A DNA stretch of 64,000 nt from Agrypnia vestita (GCA_016648135.1 JADDOH010002018.1:206802-270801); one strand, 5' to 3'. Shown: positions 11,061 through 24,057, counted from the first letter of the stretch. Notes: generated by a model from the letters alone, not told the origin. Translations and numbers: made by a program.

Positions 11061-12493
11061 TTACTGTTACGGATTACTTTCAAATATAGAATTTTTATAT
11101 TGATTAGATGGAAGCAAAAATAGTAAATTGAATAGGTGCTGACAAAATGATCTGAAGTTACTAAAGTTGTAAAGGTGGTTGCAACGGGAATATTGAGAGA
11201 AGAGTTAATAAAAGTAATATTCTTATAAGCGAATCAATACCTGAGTTAAAATTTCTTTTAATTTGTAAACAATAAAAATTATTCATTTTATTATCTTTTC
11301 GCTCGACGGGGTGGAGACGTTTAATGGTACATGAATGAAAATAGTCTTGAATCAATAATATAACACAAAGGTACATCCTTTTGCGATGGCCAAAAATCCA
11401 CCAGTTGTATGAATAATTTTCGTCGTAAACATTTTATAAACTGTTTGTTTTTAAGTTTTCTAGACATACACAAGGCAATAATGATATTTAGTGGAGAATG
11501 TTTTTGAAATTGTTCTTGAATAGTTGTACTTGAATACCCCAATAAGCAGTGTAAACTTCATTTATACACATTCACGCAGTTACGGACGTCCATTAAATGA
11601 AGTTTGATCAAACTTTTGAATAACTCGTTACAACTAAAATTCTTGCAATTATCTAATATTCTTTACTTTCAAAAATCTGAGTTATCATTGAATCTCATAA
11701 TTTAAAGTTTTTACTAAAAAATCTTGAAAGCAAAAAACCAAAACAGGAAGGTAAGCAATTTCCCCTGACAGGTCTGAATCGGGAAATAGAAGGCAAGAAA
11801 ATGCTAGTAGGAGGCCCCCAAATGGCCAACAAATTAAAATTTTTGCGGCGAGAAAGATCCGTCCTCTGGGAACCTGTTATCATATTGTGTTAGTTACATA
11901 TAATACATAAATAACTAGAAGAGATTTTATTATAATCTGTTTTTTTATATATTTCTTTTTTTTTTACTGATTTGTTACGAATCTAAAACTAAAATTCAAA
12001 GGTCAAATTCAAATGACTAACTACAACATTGATTTTCAGAACATAGACATTTACTTTTCAAGAATAATTTTCTCTTAAAATATAATAAATGCACCAGAGT
12101 TAATCTATATGTAATTCGACGTAATGATTGGTGGTAAAACCGATACTTAAATATAATACAGCACATAATTTGGATTAGAAAAAGACAAACTATCACAATA
12201 AATAGACATAAACTAACTTAAATTTCTGGTGAACAATTTGGCATTAGACGCTTTTTTAAAAAAAAAATACAAAAAGGTTGTAAATTTTGAAATAATTATG
12301 AAAAAGTCAAACTAAATATCATAAAAATCTTAAAAGTATAATGTCTCTTAAAAAGTTGCGCTTTATTAGAAAAATACTTTTTTACATAATTTTTTTTTTA
12401 ATTAAGAGTAGAATTTATTAAGTAATTTTTTATTAAGTGTCTTGTTAACTAGAGGATTTAATTATGCAGGAATAAGTACTTTTGCGATAAAAA
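11061..12493. other. Gene-free AT-rich stretch
   Basis: Nothing supported. Open frames of 60-73 codons on the minus strand (11161-11542) have no recognisable motif. Confidence 0.4.
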
Positions 12494-12774
12494 TGTGTTT
12501 AGTCGTGAGAGGGGACATTCTTCCCCTACGGCTCATTCTTCTCTCCTAAAGTAATAATATCCGCCACTAACGCTACCAAGTCTCTTCGCTATGCTAGACG
12601 GTGCTGTTCTCACAGTCTGAATTCGCGGCCGAAATATCTACTAAATTTTTTAATTTTTGTCTGTTTATAATTATTTTGTGAAAGTATTTAATTGCACTTT
12701 TGTCCTCTTCTACTGTGTCAATTATTTTGTATTAATATTTAATTCGTAATTTTTATTACCTATATGGCGACCAG
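12494..12774 (+). mobile_element. Possible solo LTR with primer-binding site
   Basis: A TG-starting block with higher GC content is followed at 12775 by TGGCGACCAGG. This resembles the tRNA-Arg type primer-binding site (TGGCGACCGTGAC) that follows the 5' LTR of many insect LTR retrotransposons. A second TGGCGCCCAAG lies at 12901. No gag or pol sequence and no second LTR were found, so this is tentative. Confidence 0.25.
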
Positions 12775-13780
12775 GTCTTGCACACTCAACCTGCTTACGC
12801 TGAATGAACTCATAACTATTTATAATAAGCATTTATAATGATTTAAATGTATGTCTGACTCTTAAATTGTTCGAAGGAGCTAACAGCATGCTTACAACAA
12901 TGGCGCCCAAGAAAATTTATTAAGGTTTGCTCATTTAGACTTGTTGATAAACTCATCACGGAGCTATAAACGTACGACCCCGACAAACTGTACGTGACTC
13001 CGTACAACAATAAAATTAATCCCCGGGCCTAAACATTCTGCAGCATCATTGCCCCTAGGTGAGGGGTGTTGCCGAATATTTCCAAACACGAACGAGGCCA
13101 GGTCGGCCTCGATTATCATAAGGGCTGCTTCTGAGCTGCTCGCGGACACAACCCCTCGACCACAATACAAAATAAATGACAAAGCAAAACTAACAACTAC
13201 AGGCGGAAATTCTGGCACGGCAGCTATCGAGACTCAGCCAAATGAAGATTAACGTTCGCCAAATTAAAACAATGTTAAACCTGAGGAAACAAACCAAACA
13301 AACTCGAGTGCGGTAGCTCGGCGGGAAGGTGAATTTTTGGTAAAGACAATGAAACGCAACCAAACGCGGATAATAAATTGCGGTCATTTGTTCCGTGCAC
13401 CTTGGCTGAAAACCGCGAGATTAATTTTAGAGATCGCGCAAACAAAACATGGCGACACCATTCGTGCAATAATAATTCATCTTGAAGGTGGTGATTGTGA
13501 ATGAAAGCATGGTATTGTTTTCACACCTTTCATACATGAATAGATATGGTGTAACGTTCTGCATCTCTAGCTTAAGGAAATGTTTATTTTAAATAATTAA
13601 TAAAGTATTTTAATTTACCTAACATGATAATCCCACTCCTTTATATACCTACGTACTTATTTAAACTAACCTAACCCGTAAAAAAATTATAATCGGAATT
13701 ATATAACGGAAAATAATTATAATTAAATGTCTAATTAATTTAAAAATCGATAAAAATACAATAGCAAAATAATTTAATTT
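12775..13780. other. Gene-free stretch with a moderately GC-rich block
   Basis: The interval 12960-13480 is richer in GC than its surroundings, open in several frames at once, and without recognisable protein motifs. It could be regulatory or part of an old element. Confidence 0.35.
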
Positions 13781-14455
13781 GTTTGACACGAATGCCATAT
13801 ATTTTCACGTGAATTCACAGAAATAGTCATACGATATAGATAACCATCAATATATGTTTGTTTAATGTTGCTGTGACGTCGAACATATGGATATAGGAAA
13901 ATTATATACATTAGTAGTGTAATCTGCACTTTATTGAAAAACAAATAATTCATGTACTAATTAAGAAACTCCCAGAGTTCTGAAGTGAAGACCTTGGGAG
14001 AATAAAAGAGGCGTTGGAAGACCTCAAAAGAGATGGGTCGATGACATATCCGTTGTGGGAGGGAAGAAATGGCCACAAGAAGCCAACAATAGGGAAAGAT
14101 GGAAGGCTATGGAAGAGGCCAACATCCAGCAGTGGAGAGATAAAGGTTGAATAAGAAGAATAATTAATAAATTACTGGATAAATGAAATACATAACTATT
14201 CGCTTAACAAGAAACAGTAATAATCTACGATATATTTTATAATATAGCTAAGGGAGGAAAAATGAAATGGAAATTCTAAGTGAATATTTAGAATATAGGC
14301 TATTAATTGCGCCCTTTGCAAGACGCATCGGAAGATCATTTAGAATTGTGAAAAGGGTAGCATATTTTTAGAGATAATATACCGGTAGGGTAGTGAAAGT
14401 TGCTGGTCACAATGCGAGGCCCTCTGAATAAAAACAAAACGGTAAAACGAAACAA
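13781..14455 (+). repeat. Source copy of the 670-bp duplicated segment
   Basis: Starts GTTTGACACGAATGCC and ends AAAACGAAACAAAA. It is nearly identical to 18256-18927; I see a 4-base indel near 13890 and a few substitutions. The segment contains the tail of an RTE-like retrotransposon (13989-14150) plus unrelated flanking DNA, so it is not a single transposon. Confidence 0.9.
13989..14150 (+). pseudogene. RTE-like retrotransposon C-terminal tail
   Basis: The 53-codon frame includes KRGVGRPQKRWVDDISVVGG, then KKWPQEANNRERWKAMEEAN, and ends IQQWRDKG before TGA. GRPxxRWxDDI...W...A.NRxxWKxxEEA is the usual tail of RTE-type and related endonuclease/polymerase proteins. A TGA at 13986 ends the frame upstream, so it is 5'-truncated or decayed. 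Confidence 0.7.
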
Positions 14456-16191
14456 AATAAGAAAAAACTACACACGTGTGAATGGCTCGGGCTTCTCTCA
14501 CGGCTAACGTGTAGGGGAGAGCGAAAAGAAAAACAAACTGGGAGGGGTGGAATGTGATCGGTTTTGTATAACAGGGAAAACGTTTTTGTTAAGAGCATTT
14601 GTCAGGTGTAAAAGTGCTGACGAGATAATCCGCCGATTTGTAAATTTGAATAAAATCTAACGACGATTGTCTTTGTCCACCGCGACAGCTGGAAACTGAA
14701 ATAAACAATGCACATCACTAACTGTCTACATGAATATTTTTAAAACTCCACTAATTGGGTTGACACGTGTCACATTTCCAAACATAGCCGGGAAAAAAGC
14801 TATAAAATGGATGAACAAAAAATTATACCAACAACTTAACTCATAAAATTATAAATAAATTTTACATTTCTGAAAAGATTTTAAATGAGTATTTAAAGAA
14901 TTTAACGACGTAATCAATCTAAAGATCTATTACAATAAAATAAGGATATCAGTTGACAAAGAATGCCGAGATTAAATTAAGATGTTACACCAACCTGGGA
15001 GTCTGAAATTTAGGTAGAAATTTGGTAATTTTTATTAGGGTATTAACTATTAACAAAGTGAAAATTATTTCAAAAAAATTATTCGCACCTAATAAAAGAT
15101 TTTAAATAATATTTCAAAGGAAATAAATAAAAACAAAACGGCCGCGTCATGTCTATTACCGTGGTACTCCGCCGTGACTGAGATGAGCAATATTTCCCGG
15201 TGGATGTTTCCCCGAGATAGAAAAGGTCATATACTTAAGAAAAGAAATATCTTTAATGTAGCACAATTCATTTTTAAAAAGTTTTTAAAGAAATTGCTAA
15301 CAAATGGAAAGAAAAAAAAAAATTCCTTAATTTTTTTTATAAACGTTTTTTACTACCAAATGATAATCGAATTAAGGAATCTGTAAACTACATCATAAAT
15401 ATTTCATTTCTAAATCTGTACATGACATTTTTGTATGTCTTGGACAAACGTGCATCGGAGAATGTTGCATCTCCACCTCCATGGCGCGGCCATTTTGTTT
15501 TTTATTTCAAAAATGTTACGATAAAATAATAGTTAAATATGCACATTATTAAGCGTTCGGTCCTTGTAAAAACTCAGCCAATTTCTACTTAAAAACTCCG
15601 GGGTAGTGTAACCGCTTACACAGTATTTCTGCCTCGAAATTCTTTTTAGAAAAGCAAAAATATTTCGAAATATGTCTTTTAAAACAGGAATTCCAAACCG
15701 TTAAAAGTGTAGCCAAAATACGCTGGCAATATCCAACGAAAATGCTACAACAGGTCGATAAACAGAACACAAAATGTGCCGGGGTCGGGAACGGAAATGA
15801 ATAACGGAATGAGTCGAATAAACATTGCACTTTTCATGACACAGGGTGGAGAAAAATAAATAATAAAAATTACATCGTCTGATTTCCTTTTCTTTGGTAA
15901 TTTTTTAAATACATAAAATACTCCGAGAAAAAATATTATAATCCGTATTGATACACTGGCTGCCTAAAAAATAATTTCAATCCAAAACGGTCGTTGCGCA
16001 GTTTCAAAAATATCTTCAAAAAGTATAAACAGCCACATGTGTTCAAGACATTCTGAACTATAAAATCTCGATAATCTAACAGCAGGTTTCGCTGAAACGG
16101 CACATTATTGGCAATAATAATTTTTATACATATGATTTGTAATAGTACTGTAACACATTATTTTCAGTTTGTAAATAAAATAATAATTTAA
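14456..16191. other. Gene-free stretch
   Basis: Nothing supported. There are purine-rich pockets at 14410-14590 and a few homopolymer runs. Confidence 0.4.
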
Positions 16192-16320
16192 ATTGATCAT
16201 AAAGTTGGGTGAAAAACTTAAACTATGTTATCTCCCGGTGAATTTAATTTTATATATTACTATTCGAGTTTCGAGAGTATCAGAATTTTTCATCGACAGG
16301 TAAGTATTAAACTTTTAGAT
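16192..16320 (-). repeat. Repeat E, copy 2, hammerhead-like remnant
   Basis: Related to 10938-11060. On the minus strand it reads CCTGTCGATGAAAAATTCTG then ATACTCTCGAAAC. The GATGA and GAAAC boxes persist but the stem is damaged (AAAAATTCTGATACTCTC), so self-cleavage is unlikely. Confidence 0.4.
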
Positions 16321-18037
16321 TTAATAATTATCCGATATAACACAGATTATGTTTTTCAACCATTATCATAAATAACCTCTACAATCTAAACGCCAAATCC
16401 TTCAATAATGAGATAATTAAATTAAATATAAAAATTGAAATTTTAGTAGTGTTGAATAAATAATAGTCGCGAGTGAATTTTAAAAATTTATTTTAATTAT
16501 CAATTTGCTATCCGTAATAGACATTCCGCCATCAGTTGGTGGTGTCGGAGAGGATATTTTTTCTGTTCTTGATAAAAAATACATGTTCCTTAGTTTATCC
16601 TCTATTTATAGCTAAACTATTTATTACACTATTACTATTAATTAGACTATTTTAAAGATTAATAAAATCATACAATAATAATAGAAAGGTTATATAAAAA
16701 TCTCTGAAACCGTGCATGGCCCGGGTTAATCATTTGTTGTAGCTTAATAGAACGGGAAACAAAGTAAAGTAATGTAGGATCCTTTTTAATGTACTCTTCA
16801 ATAAATCCATTGAGATAATTCTTTACTGGAACTCTGTGCCAACGGTTTTCCACAGTTGTGTATTTTGTGTGAACATTCTCATTCCCAACGGAGGAAATTG
16901 CTGCATTAAAAGTTTATGATTAAAACGTGATCAAGTTCAGCAAATACCTGACAACTTTCTCGTTTCGATATTCGATCATATTAATTGCGAGTTTTCCGTG
17001 TAAAGTAAAGAGTATAAAACACGCTTTTATAAAAGATGATTAAAAGGAGATTTTTATTTACAGCCACAATACTAAGAGCGATCACAGTATACGCGTATGT
17101 CAATAAAGTAAACTTAAGAAAGATCGAAACATTTAAAGTAAGATGAAAGCATACTCGAGTTTGAGATACTGCGGCTGTTAATAAAAATATTTTATTCATT
17201 TTGGTCATTTTTTATGAATGCTTGTTTTAATTTTTTTAATATAATATTATTTTCCAATTCTTAGTTAACGTCGCATTATATCTTTATACATAATCTCGTA
17301 CGTCATTTTTAAAATAATAAAAACCAACAGATATCACCCGAAATAATAAAGCATGAGTTTTTTTAAAAAAAATTTGCATACTTAAAATGTTCTTGTTAAA
17401 TTGATGAATGATAATTCAAAATACGTCTCTCTGCCAAATTTCAGGGCGATTGTCGATCAGTAAGTGGGTCAAATATTAATTAAAATGTGAAGCTATACAA
17501 AAGCATGTAAAAATAAGAAAAACACAAAAATATTTACTCGTAGTTCCTCGTTCGAAATTCAATAAACAGTTTAATGACTGAAGAGCGGGTTAATTTTGTT
17601 CGCGATTCGCGAAAATATTGAAACATTAAGCCAATAAAATAAAACATGGGGACTTGGTGGAAAATCATCGTAGATAATATCATTACGTCATTAACAATAT
17701 CAATATCATTACGGTAGCATTCTAAAACCCGTCGGGCTAGTCCCAAAATATTATAAGTGTGTAATGGAATTTGTATTATAATTTAATAACTAATTTACAT
17801 CGAGGTTGTCTCATCTTAATTGATAGTTAAATTAGGACAAGAGGCTTTCAAGAATTTCGGGTAGGATCTGTAAGCTGTCGGCTGACTATTGTATTAGATA
17901 ATCTAAGCAATATTCAAATGCGTTATTATTTAATTGCGACAGAACAACCTGAAATAGCAAAATAATTAAATTACGTATAATTGTTCAACTGAAACACTGC
18001 GTGCGTGTTATTAAATAAACTATTGTTTAAAAATTGT
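16321..18037. other. Gene-free AT-rich stretch
   Basis: Nothing supported. A short block near 17420-17480 (CAAATTTCAGGGCGATTGTC) resembles widespread insect interspersed repeats. Confidence 0.4.
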
Positions 18038-18255
18038 CAAAAAACATATTACACTAAGAATTTGGTAGACAAGTTAAAAAAACTTAAAACTTTAACTTAC
18101 TGCCGCGTGAGTATTCCCGATCATCCAGTATATTTGCACTCAACTTCGATTCCACGAGTAATCTCCCGTTGAATGCTCAGTATTTGGGCAGTATTGTAGG
18201 AGTTTGCAAATAGCGGAGTATTTTGGATGATCATATATTAAAATATAAAGAATTT
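18038..18255 (+). repeat. Left 218-bp flanking direct repeat (A)
   Basis: CAAAAAACATATTACACTAA to AATATAAAGAATTT. The same 218 bp recur at 18924-19141 with one visible substitution (CTTTAACTTAC versus CTTAAACTTAC). Together they bracket the inserted segment at 18256-18927. Confidence 0.95.
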
Positions 18256-18927
18256 GTTTGACACGAATGCCATATATTTTCACGTGAATTCACAGAAATA
18301 GTCATACGATATAGATAACCATCAATATATGTTTGTTTAATGTTGCTGTGACGTCGAACACATATAGGAAAATTATATACATTAGTAGTGTAATCTGCAC
18401 TTTATTGAAAAACAAATAATTCATGTACTAATTAAGAAACTCCCAGAGTTCTGAAGTGAAGACCTTGGGAGAATAAAAGAGGCGTTGGAAGACCTCAAAA
18501 GAGATGGGCCGATGACATATCCGCTGTGGGAGGAAAGAAATGGCCACAAGAAGCCAACAATAGGGAAAGATGGAAGGCTATGGAAGAGGCCAACATCCAG
18601 CAGTGGAGAGATAAAGGTTGAATAAGAAGAATAATTAATAAATTACTGGATAAATGAAATACATAACTATTCGCTTAACAAGAAACAGTAATAATCTACG
18701 ATGTATTTTATAATATAGCTAAGGGAGGAAAAATGAAATGGAAATTCTAAGTGAATATTTAGAATATAGGCTATTAATTGCGCCCTTTGCAAGACGCATC
18801 GGAAGATCATTTAGAATTGTGAAAAGGGTAGCATATTTTTAGAGATAATATACCGGTAGGGTAGTGAAAGTTGCTGGTCACAATGCGAGGCCCTCTGAAT
18901 AAAAACAAAACGGTAAAACGAAACAAA
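18256..18927 (+). repeat. Inserted copy of the 13781-14455 segment
   Basis: Same orientation as the source copy 4.4 kb upstream. At the left junction AATTT is shared by target and source, and at the right junction CAAAA is shared, so both joins show microhomology. No terminal inverted repeats and no polyA tail, which argues against transposition of this segment as an element. Confidence 0.95.
18460..18621 (+). pseudogene. RTE-like tail within the inserted copy
   Basis: The 53-codon tail of the source copy at 13989-14150 is repeated here with substitutions that change VDDISVV to ADDISAV. It moved as part of the larger segment and not by its own retrotransposition. Confidence 0.7.
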
Positions 18928-19141
18928 AAACATATTACACTAAGAATTTGGTAGACAAGTTAAAAAAACTTAAAACTTAAACTTACTGCCGCGTGAGTAT
19001 TCCCGATCATCCAGTATATTTGCACTCAACTTCGATTCCACGAGTAATCTCCCGTTGAATGCTCAGTATTTGGGCAGTATTGTAGGAGTTTGCAAATAGC
19101 GGAGTATTTTGGATGATCATATATTAAAATATAAAGAATTT
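18924..19141 (+). repeat. Right 218-bp flanking direct repeat (A')
   Basis: Second copy of the 218-bp target sequence. Its first bases overlap the end of the inserted segment through shared CAAAA. Confidence 0.95.
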
Positions 19142-19942
19142 TGGAATAATTAACTACTCAAAGGTAGGTAAACATACAAATAATGTTTAAAGAAAATTCA
19201 AATGAAATTCATAAAAACCTTTAATTTGTATTATTAATATGTAAATATTAATAATAATATAAATCAAAACACTACCAAACTTTTCAAGCATACAATTTAT
19301 GAAAAAATATGCTCAATGCTAAAAAATATTGTCACAAAATTTTAGAAATGGAAGAAATTACACGCCATCGAGACACACGGTATATTGTGACATTTCAGCG
19401 ATTCCACGGAAGTAAAAACAGAGACAAGAATCGAAGCGGAGATTCAGCGTGGCCCGCGAAATACATTGTGAGAGTAACTACTTAGCGTTCAATAGTGAAT
19501 AGTGCGATCTCAGACATGCGAATATTCTGGAAACACTAAACTTCCCGTATAAAGTCTCGTGCGAAATTATTGTGTGAATTAAAGAAAAGTGCTCAATTAA
19601 ATTCATGCCCAATGGCGTTGGTAAAAAATACAATCTTTGCTTTCAAGAGCTTCGCTTGTTTCAAACCTGCGAGAATTATTTGTTAAGTTAGGAAAAATGA
19701 ATCCTAGTAATAACAATTGTTTATATTTAAAAGTATATAAGTAATAATATATTTTATTTTTTTGGTATGCATTACTGTATTTTTTTAGATGTAAACCTCA
19801 TAGAATTATACATTACATATTAAGTAATTCATACATAGTAAATAAATGTATTTGACTATAATTTAACATAATATGTTTAATAATTGAACAGTTCAATTCA
19901 TTATGAAAACAAATAAATAGTCACTACGATAGGAAACACACA
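19142..19942. other. Gene-free stretch
   Basis: Nothing supported. Confidence 0.4.
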
Positions 19943-19991
<49 letters not shown>

Positions 19992-20026
19992 ATATTATAT
20001 ATATATATTATATATATATATATATG
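19943..20026. repeat. (TA)n microsatellite
   Basis: About 84 bp of nearly pure TA dinucleotides with three interruptions. Confidence 0.95.
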
Positions 20027-21961
20027 CTAAATATTGTTCATTCCATTAATAAAAATTATAAATGAAATAAACGGACGGGTATAAAAATAACATTAAAATT
20101 GAACGGTTTATTCGGATTTGTGTCGTCTATGCAATTATTAAAATTTTGCCAGTTCTTTTTGAAATCTGTCGATTTTATTCATTAATGCCAATGAAGGTTT
20201 TTATTAAAATACATTAATACTTTTGATATTTATGTATGTACCACATATTAATATTATATTTAGGGTAAAAGGACAAATTATAATTAAGTATCTAACTATT
20301 ATTGACAAAGTATTTTTTATTTATTAATAATATTAGACTGCATGTCTGGAAAATGAAACTTTGGATAAGTTTTAAAATATGTCATTTGATTTATTTTTAA
20401 ATCTTTTATTTATTTATGCTAAAAAATTGAAAAATTTAAGAATTTCACCATATTTTTAAATAACATATACTAATATTCCCATCATTATACTGGTGTATTG
20501 TTATGTTGTGTAGGGCAGTCAAACTTTTTAACCATTTTAAGTTTCCTTATCGTCTTTGAATTTTCTTTACTTCCCAAGACGCCGTTTCTTAACAAGGAAA
20601 GAGAGAGAGAAAAGAACGCCTTACTCTTCCTCCAATATTTGGTGTATCTGACCTTGAAAACCTTTCGCGGATGCGAGTTTATTTGATTTTCGGTTCTTCA
20701 GAAATGTATTCTATTATACTTTAAATCATGATTTTAAAAAAATCTCAGAATCATAAAAGAAAAATAGCTAGATAAGTTATGCAAAACCAACCCCACGCGA
20801 TTTGTTTTCGTAAGGCCCAGCCACGTTGATATTTAGCCGCCTTCGATGAAGATTTTTCTTAAAGAAGAGACTATCGGGATATTGAAAAAATGCACAAAGA
20901 ATCAATTACCCGCTCCGGACGGGCGGCAGTAAAGGAGCTGCCGCTGGAGCCATGTGCCGAGTGGCGCATCCATCTGCCCGAACAGCTCTTCCACTAAACT
21001 CTCCCTTATAACTTTATCCAAGGGCGGCTCCCGTTTTAATAAAGATTACTTTAGAGGAAGAACGCCCATTGTTTTTGGGTGATGAAATATTTTTATATGA
21101 ATAGAATGTGTCTGTCGTTAATTCAAGCGAGACATTTAAATATCGTTAAGTTATGAAGAATATTGGATTAATAAAATCACAATTAATTAAGAAGGTAAAA
21201 AATTAAAAATATGTTTTTCATCCGTTTGCTTTGCTGTTGTATGCTTAAAGATAAATAAAAAAAGTATTTCATTTTCAAAATTTAATAAGCCATAATAAAA
21301 TAATAGCTATATTGCTTAGTTCGGAATACGGCCAATTAAAGAAGTTTCATAGTGCTAGTGTATTTTTGCATTAAAAGATATCAGACATAACATTTATGGC
21401 ATATGTAGGCAAAACCACCACAATACATAAAGGCTTCATATGGATAGAAACGGTTCTGCATCTATACGCCACATTTGATCGTTTATATAGTTTAAATGAT
21501 TAAAATATTCTTTATAGTACTTATAAAACATGGTAATTAAAATAATACGAATGTTTAAAATCTAGAAATAATGTCTAAATACTTAAATTTTGAGTAAATA
21601 GTAGAAATGAAAAAGTTCGATTTTCTATTTGAAAAATTTACCTTCAAAACAAAAATGTCATACCATATTCGTATATCAAAGAAAATTGATACTTAACCCG
21701 AAAAGAAAATTTTCAGTTTATGTTCAAATTTACTAACAAAAAGCTCTACGCACAAAGGTGAGCTTTTCTTTTATCCAAAAAGATCAACAATCTAATCCAC
21801 GAAAAGGTAATATTGAAAGAAAAAATATATCCATGTAAAATAAGTCTTGTTAAAACAAAACACATTTTTATGCAAGATGCTTGGTTGTAAAATATTAGAA
21901 CAATGGTTCAGAACCTAGAAAACCATAGAAAGAGTCATAAAAAACTTTATCCTTAAAATAT
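20027..21961. other. Gene-free stretch with a GC-rich island
   Basis: AT-rich except for 20910-21000 (GACGGGCGGCAGTAAAGGAG, then GAGCTGCCGCTGGAGCC and onward), an isolated GC-rich island with no open frame of interest. It could be a regulatory element. Confidence 0.35.
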
Positions 21962-22240
21962 CTACTGTTTTTTTTGTAGTTTGTCTATGCACGTGAGCAT
22001 GAGGGCTCCTTTAGAATAGTAAAATATCGGGTTTGCAATATCACGGCCATTGTTTACTGCAGGCAATTTCCTGAGAAGTTTGCGATTTTCTGTCTGGATT
22101 GTCTGAAGTCGGTTGCAGCAAACATTCAGAGAGATGAGAGCAACTTTAGAACATACTTTTACCAACAACGCAAACATACGGACAGCTACGGCAGGTGCCG
22201 GATATTTGGTTGAGTCATTACAAGAATCAGCCGCATTGTA
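21962..22240 (-). CDS. Candidate terminal exon, unknown protein
   Basis: On the minus strand a TTTAG acceptor (22242-22241) opens 92 codons ending in TAG (21964-21962). The frame starts YNAADSCNDSTKYPAPAVAV, passes through VCCNRLQTIQTENRKLLRKL and ends YSKGALMLTCIDKLQKKQ. Its base composition and amino-acid mix look more coding than the flanks. I do not recognise the family. Several stop-free runs this long are expected by chance in 64 kb of AT-rich DNA, and no partner exon is established. Confidence 0.3.
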   Translation of the reverse strand, partial: YNAADSCNDSTKYPAPAVAVRMFALLVKVCSKVALISLNVCCNRLQTIQTENRKLLRKLPAVNNGRDIANPIFYYSKGALMLTCIDKLQKKQ

Positions 22241-22587
22241 CTAAATTTTCAATGGACGGAATCAAACATCAAAACTACGTGTATTTTGGACTCAGATTAA
22301 CCGTTGTAAGAGTTAGGTTATTTACAAGTAAGAGTGTCACGAAGCTGTCTTTAACCTGTATAATACTTTGGGCAATTTGCAGCGGTATTTAGCCAGTAAT
22401 TATTCATGAACGTTCTTTTCTTTACAATTTTATGTTTAGTACTGCCCTGACCTTTGGTAAAAATGCATCGAATTATTTTATCCGAAATTATCGATCACGC
22501 TGGCTGTCTCTAAACGTGTTCAGTCTTTGATTTTTAAATATTTATCACAAATATAACAAAATTGTCGTCAGTGTTTAAAAACCCACA

Positions 22588-22626
22588 ATTTTTACTGTAT
22601 TGACACTATGTCAATACAGTAAAAAA
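22588..22626. repeat. Short hairpin
   Basis: TTTTTACTGTATTGACA and its complement flank a 3-base loop. It may be the junction of two small inverted elements. Confidence 0.7.
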
Positions 22627-23689
22627 ACACCTCTATAGGTGTTCAGATATAGACCGTTAACTGACAAATATTAACTGATAAATATTACAAAATTAGTGAC
22701 TATTTTAAATGTTTAGTATTTTAAAAGGTTTCCAATATTAATTTGTTTTATGCATGTTTAATGTAATAATAATCACTTAAATATTTTACACTTAACTGTT
22801 AACGGACTGTAATAAACATTACAAAATAATGACTATTTTAAATATAAGAATTTTAAAATGGTTAATTGGTTTTATGTGTGCACAATGAAAAAACAGTTCA
22901 TTTAAATATGTTACCCTTGTGTAGACCACGGTATTCGGATAGGATAATTACTATAATTAGAAGCAGATTCGTTGAGGACTAAGGCAATCGCAATAACAGT
23001 CATCTAGTACTTACTAAACTAAATTACCAAAAGTATCAAAAAAGGAGATCAGCAAAAATCATAAATCTTGCTAAAAATACAAAAATAATAAATCACGTAT
23101 TTAAGATTATTTATCGAATCCAAAAAGCCCAAGATAAAACAAAGTATTTCTTTTCGTAAAAATACCAACTCCGCAATATGAGACAGCTCTTTGGGAGACG
23201 CTAAGGGGATAGCGGTGCCCGGTCAGCCGAAAACTTATAATCGAGATTTTCAGACAAAAAAGGAAGTAAAAAACAAGCTTCTCAGAGTGGCAGCTTGATC
23301 ATGCTCTATCGCTGGCGATGCAGCGAGGATCGGGCGGCGCGGCCAGGAAACTTTCCGTAACCTTTGTTGGCGGCGATGGTCACAATTATTTTACAGACGA
23401 AGAAACTCGTTTCAGACTTTTGTTAGATTCTCGGAAAGGAGAGCACTGATTAGAAAACATAGATTCGAAATGGAAAGAAAAACAAACCAGTGTAAAATAT
23501 ATCATTTAAATATTCATTTGAAGAAACTATTATAATTATTATTTTATGAACATATAGGTATACTTACATATTTGTAAATAAAATGGATTACAAATCTGCA
23601 TTCGCCTTGAAAATAAATGCTATACAGGGATTAAACATGAAAAATCGGTTAACCTGAAAATTCTACTCCTGATTTCATATAATTATTTT
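22627..23689. other. Gene-free stretch with a GC-richer block
   Basis: 23170-23420 is GC-richer (GGATCGGGCGGCGCGGCCAG) with no recognised coding frame. The rest is AT-rich with nothing supported. Confidence 0.35.
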
Positions 23690-23901
23690 GTGCTTGGACT
23701 TGGACATAAGCTAAGAATGCCAGAGGAACAAATAAGTATCCTCTTAGCAACCCCGAAAGCAAGGAACAACAAAAATATGTATGAAAACAGAATGGGTCTG
23801 AACTGGTTAATTCATGCGGAAGCAGCAAAGACAGGGGAAAATGGAAGCACCTTATCGAGTCTTTGGGCCCCCGACCCAACGGGATGATGATGATGATATA
23901 A
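23690..23901 (+). pseudogene. RTE-type tail ending in an ATG repeat
   Basis: An upstream frame with NWLIHAEAAK is followed, after a one-base loss, by RGKWKHLIESLGPRPNGMMM and a TAA at 23899. RGKWxxLIESLCPxPNGMMMM is a familiar tail of insect RTE-like elements, and the (ATG)n run is the characteristic 3' simple repeat. Only the tail remains. Confidence 0.65.
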
Positions 23902-23944
23902 TAATTTTCAAGTTTTTTGTTTGTAACCTTGTGGAAATTCATTT

Positions 23945-24057
23945 TTAATATTTTAAAAAATGAGGGTATACAACACTGTTTTATTCCACTATATTTATCC
24001 ACTATAAATATAGTGGAATAAAACAGTGTTGTTTACCCTCATTTTTTAAAATATTAA
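23945..24057. repeat. 113-bp perfect-looking palindrome
   Basis: Arms of about 54 bp (left begins TTAATATTTTAAAAAATGAG, right is its complement with one mismatch near GTATAC/GTTTAC) around a 4-base centre at 24000. It lies 45 bp after the RTE tail. No hammerhead core is visible, so it is probably a small fold-back or snap-back copy. Confidence 0.85.
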
